From an uncultured Eubacteriales bacterium (lineage in GTDB: Bacteria; Bacillota; Clostridia; Oscillospirales; CAG-382): 7,953 bases of DNA. The notes below the pieces were generated by a model. That model was not told where the DNA came from and did no database searches. It worked only from the letters and a program-made list of their open reading frames with translations. The stretch's first letter is position 1; every line of letters begins with the position of its first letter. The DNA is taken from positions 1-7,953 of the forward strand of contig URCT01000113.1 of NCBI GenBank assembly GCA_900546385.1. The letters run 5' to 3'. The translations under genes were made by a program, and so were the position numbers. Below are positions 7,319 through 7,953 of this stretch, piece after piece.

Positions 7319-7612
7319 TTACTTTCCTCCTTCTTCAAGCCTTTGGAGCACCGCTTTATAGCCGCCCGTGCCGTAGGTGAAGCATTGTTTCACACGGCTT
7401 ACCGTAGCGGTGCTTGCACCGGTTTCTTTGGAAATCTCCGTATAGCTTTTGTTCTGCTGCAAAAGCTTGGCAACCTCCAGTCGCTGTGAAAGCGTTTGGA
7501 TTTCTTTTACGGTGCATATATCTTCAAAAAAATCGTAGCATTCCTCCACACTTTTTAAGGTTAGAACCGCCTTAAAAAGCGTATCGGTAAATGCCGTATA
7601 CTTCTTTTCCAT
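7319..7612 (-). CDS. TrpR-like DNA-binding protein of the YerC/YecD family, candidate histidine-operon repressor
   Basis: This is a small all-helical DNA-binding protein of 97 residues, related to the tryptophan repressor and resembling Bacillus subtilis YerC along its whole length. Shared features are LKSVEECYDFFEDICT (19-34), EIQTLSQRLEVAKLL (37-51) and the helix-turn-helix SYTEISKETGASTATVSRV (56-74). It is the first gene of the operon, 1 nt before hisZ. Comparative-genomic work on Gram-positive bacteria has, as I recall, proposed members of this family as histidine-responsive regulators (HisR); its place here fits that, and the palindrome in its promoter is a plausible target, but ligand and operator are inferred. 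ATG 7612 is preferred: AGAGGA (7624-7629) lies 11 nt upstream, somewhat long, while an in-frame GTG at 7621 would lie only 2 nt from it. Family identity is near certain; the regulatory role is moderate. Confidence 0.93.
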   Translation of the reverse strand: MEKKYTAFTDTLFKAVLTLKSVEECYDFFEDICTVKEIQTLSQRLEVAKLLQQNKSYTEISKETGASTATVSRVKQCFTYGTGGYKAVLQRLEEGGK

Positions 7613-7655
7613 CTGTTTCACGTTCCTCTATATGAAAGCTTCTTGCTGCTTTATT

Positions 7656-7684
7656 ATATTATCACACTAAATCGATAAAGTCAA
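7656..7684 (-). promoter_or_regulatory. Vegetative (sigma-A type) promoter of the his operon
   Basis: On the minus strand there is a -35 box TTGACT (7684-7679), a 17-bp spacer and a -10 box TAATAT (7661-7656), preceded by TG one base away (extended -10). A perfect TATAAT also overlaps at 7658-7653, but its spacing to the -35 would be 20 bp. The predicted start of transcription is near 7649, giving a leader of about 37 nt before ATG 7612. No other promoter-like site is obvious within the closely packed operon, so this one should drive all ten genes. Confidence 0.85.
7666..7681. promoter_or_regulatory. Candidate operator: imperfect 16-bp palindrome in the promoter spacer
   Basis: The sequence ACTAAATCGATAAAGT reads as ACT-nn-ATCGAT-nn-AGT, with 6 of 8 symmetric pairs matching. 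It overlaps the last three bases of the -35 box and most of the 17-bp spacer, so a bound protein would block RNA polymerase. The obvious candidate binder is the TrpR-like protein encoded by the first gene; TrpR-family operators are palindromes with outer ACT/AGT arms, which this resembles only loosely. Direct evidence is limited to the symmetry and its location. Confidence 0.45.
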
Positions 7685-7710
7685 GTGGCGTTACAAAGAG
7701 TTTACAATTC

Positions 7711-7856
7711 GTGCGTTGTTGTTATCTCTGTGCGCTGATTCGAGGTTTGCAGAACCTCGGAACTTTCCCATAAGGGAAACGGTTTTTGTTACTTTTTGTA
7801 CTTTACAAAAAGTAGGAAAAAGTTGCCGCGGAGCGGCAAAGGATTTAATTGGGTTT
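7711..7856. repeat. Hairpin-rich intergenic repeat, copy 1
   Basis: This is the first of two diverged tandem copies with a period of about 146 bp. It contains four consecutive inverted repeats: A, CGAGGTT/AACCTCG (7741-7747 and 7753-7759); B, TTTCCC/GGGAAA (7764-7769 and 7774-7779); C, an 11-bp stem TACTTTTTGTA/TACAAAAAGTA with a 3-nt loop (7790-7800 and 7804-7814); and D, TTGCCGC/GCGGCAA (7823-7829 and 7833-7839). The shared head TGCGCTGA(A/T)TCGAGGTTTGC begins at 7731 here and at 7877 in copy 2. No coding potential is visible. The style recalls dispersed palindromic elements of clostridial genomes. Confidence 0.8.
7815..7839 (-). terminator. Possible intrinsic terminator within repeat copy 1 (hairpin D)
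   Basis: On the minus strand, stem TTGCCGC, loop TCC and stem GCGGCAA are followed by CTTTTTCC. A GC-rich 7-bp stem followed closely by five T residues has the form of a short Rho-independent terminator. It would stop transcription entering from beyond the right edge, about 130 bp before the his promoter. The T-run is short, and the hairpin is part of a repeat, so it may serve another purpose. Confidence 0.4.
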
Positions 7857-7953
7857 GTGCGAAGTTGTTGTTTGGGTGCGCTGAATCGAGGTTTGCAAAA
7901 CCTCGATGTTCTCTGCAAAGAGAACGGATTGTCACTTTTTGCGTCGTGCAAAA
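7857..7953. repeat. Hairpin-rich intergenic repeat, copy 2 (cut by window edge)
   Basis: This second copy has the same hairpin order as copy 1. A is a 9-bp stem TCGAGGTTT/AAACCTCGA with loop GCA (7886-7906). B is GTTCTCT/AGAGAAC with a GCAA loop (7908-7925). C begins CACTTTTTGC and pairs with GCAAAA at the window end (about 7935-7953), so it is incomplete. Hairpin D would lie outside. Stem B differs from copy 1 in sequence but not in pairing. Confidence 0.75.

Larger units (their letters stand above)
7622..7953. other. Non-coding region upstream of the his operon
   Basis: These 332 bases hold no believable gene. From left to right they contain the short leader and ribosome site of the first gene, the promoter with the overlapping palindrome, about 25 bases (7685-7710) in which I see nothing, and then the two tandem hairpin repeats running to the right edge. 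I see no T-box, leader peptide with histidine codons, tRNA or CRISPR array. Confidence 0.8.

Noticed and set aside
7613..7621. GTG 7621 as start of the TrpR-like gene
   Set aside because: The ribosome site would lie only about 2 nt before it; ATG 7612 fits the family length and spacing better, although its 11-nt spacing is long.
7635..7652. Small hairpin AAAGC/GCTTT in the leader
   Set aside because: The 5-bp AT-rich stem has an 8-nt loop, and its outer part lies upstream of the predicted transcription start; too weak to call a regulatory structure.
7691..7951. Minus-strand open frame of 86 codons upstream of the operon
   Set aside because: It runs through both hairpin repeats and ends near the his promoter; its composition follows the inverted repeats, with no ribosome site and no recognisable domain.
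7731..7953. CRISPR array from the repeated segments
   Set aside because: There are only two diverged copies about 146 bp apart, with no uniform repeat or spacer lengths; they are tandem structured repeats, not CRISPR.

Overview
The window is almost entirely one histidine-biosynthesis operon, read leftward on the minus strand from a promoter near position 7,670 off the left edge. Gene order in the direction of transcription is: a TrpR-like regulator of the YerC family, hisZ, hisG, hisD, hisC, hisB, hisH, hisA, hisF and a fused hisIE cut by the window edge after 188 codons. I see no plus-strand gene. The organism is most likely a low-to-medium GC Gram-positive of the Clostridia. This rests on the short-form HisG paired with HisZ, a monofunctional HisB, a YerC-family protein, strong purine-rich Shine-Dalgarno sites before nearly every gene, and a hairpin-rich repeat of a style common in clostridial intergenic DNA. 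I cannot name the genus.

Region 1-7612 (genes): the ten reading frames are packed with gaps of 1 to 13 bases or overlaps of 1 to 8 bases, so they should be translationally coupled on one mRNA. Together they cover PRPP + ATP to histidine: HisG/HisZ (step 1), HisIE (steps 2-3), HisA (step 4), HisH/HisF (step 5, which also releases AICAR), HisB (step 6), HisC (step 7) and HisD (the last two oxidations). The one activity not seen is histidinol-phosphate phosphatase, which must lie beyond the left edge or elsewhere in the genome.

Region 7613-7700 (control): a near-consensus vegetative promoter (TTGACT, 17 bp, TAATAT, with an extended -10 TG) sits about 40-70 bases upstream of the first gene. An imperfect 16-bp palindrome fills most of the spacer, a natural operator position for the TrpR-like protein encoded just downstream. 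The leader is only about 37 nt, too short for a T-box or a his leader-peptide attenuator.

Region 7701-7953 (non-coding): two tandem, diverged copies (period about 146 bp) of an element built of consecutive hairpins. The two copies differ in stem sequence but keep the pairing by compensatory changes. One GC-rich hairpin followed by a T-run on the minus strand could end transcription from the gene further upstream.

The operon itself is ordinary. The two points worth following are the regulator/palindrome pair and the structured repeat. I found no convincing sign of a wholly new system.
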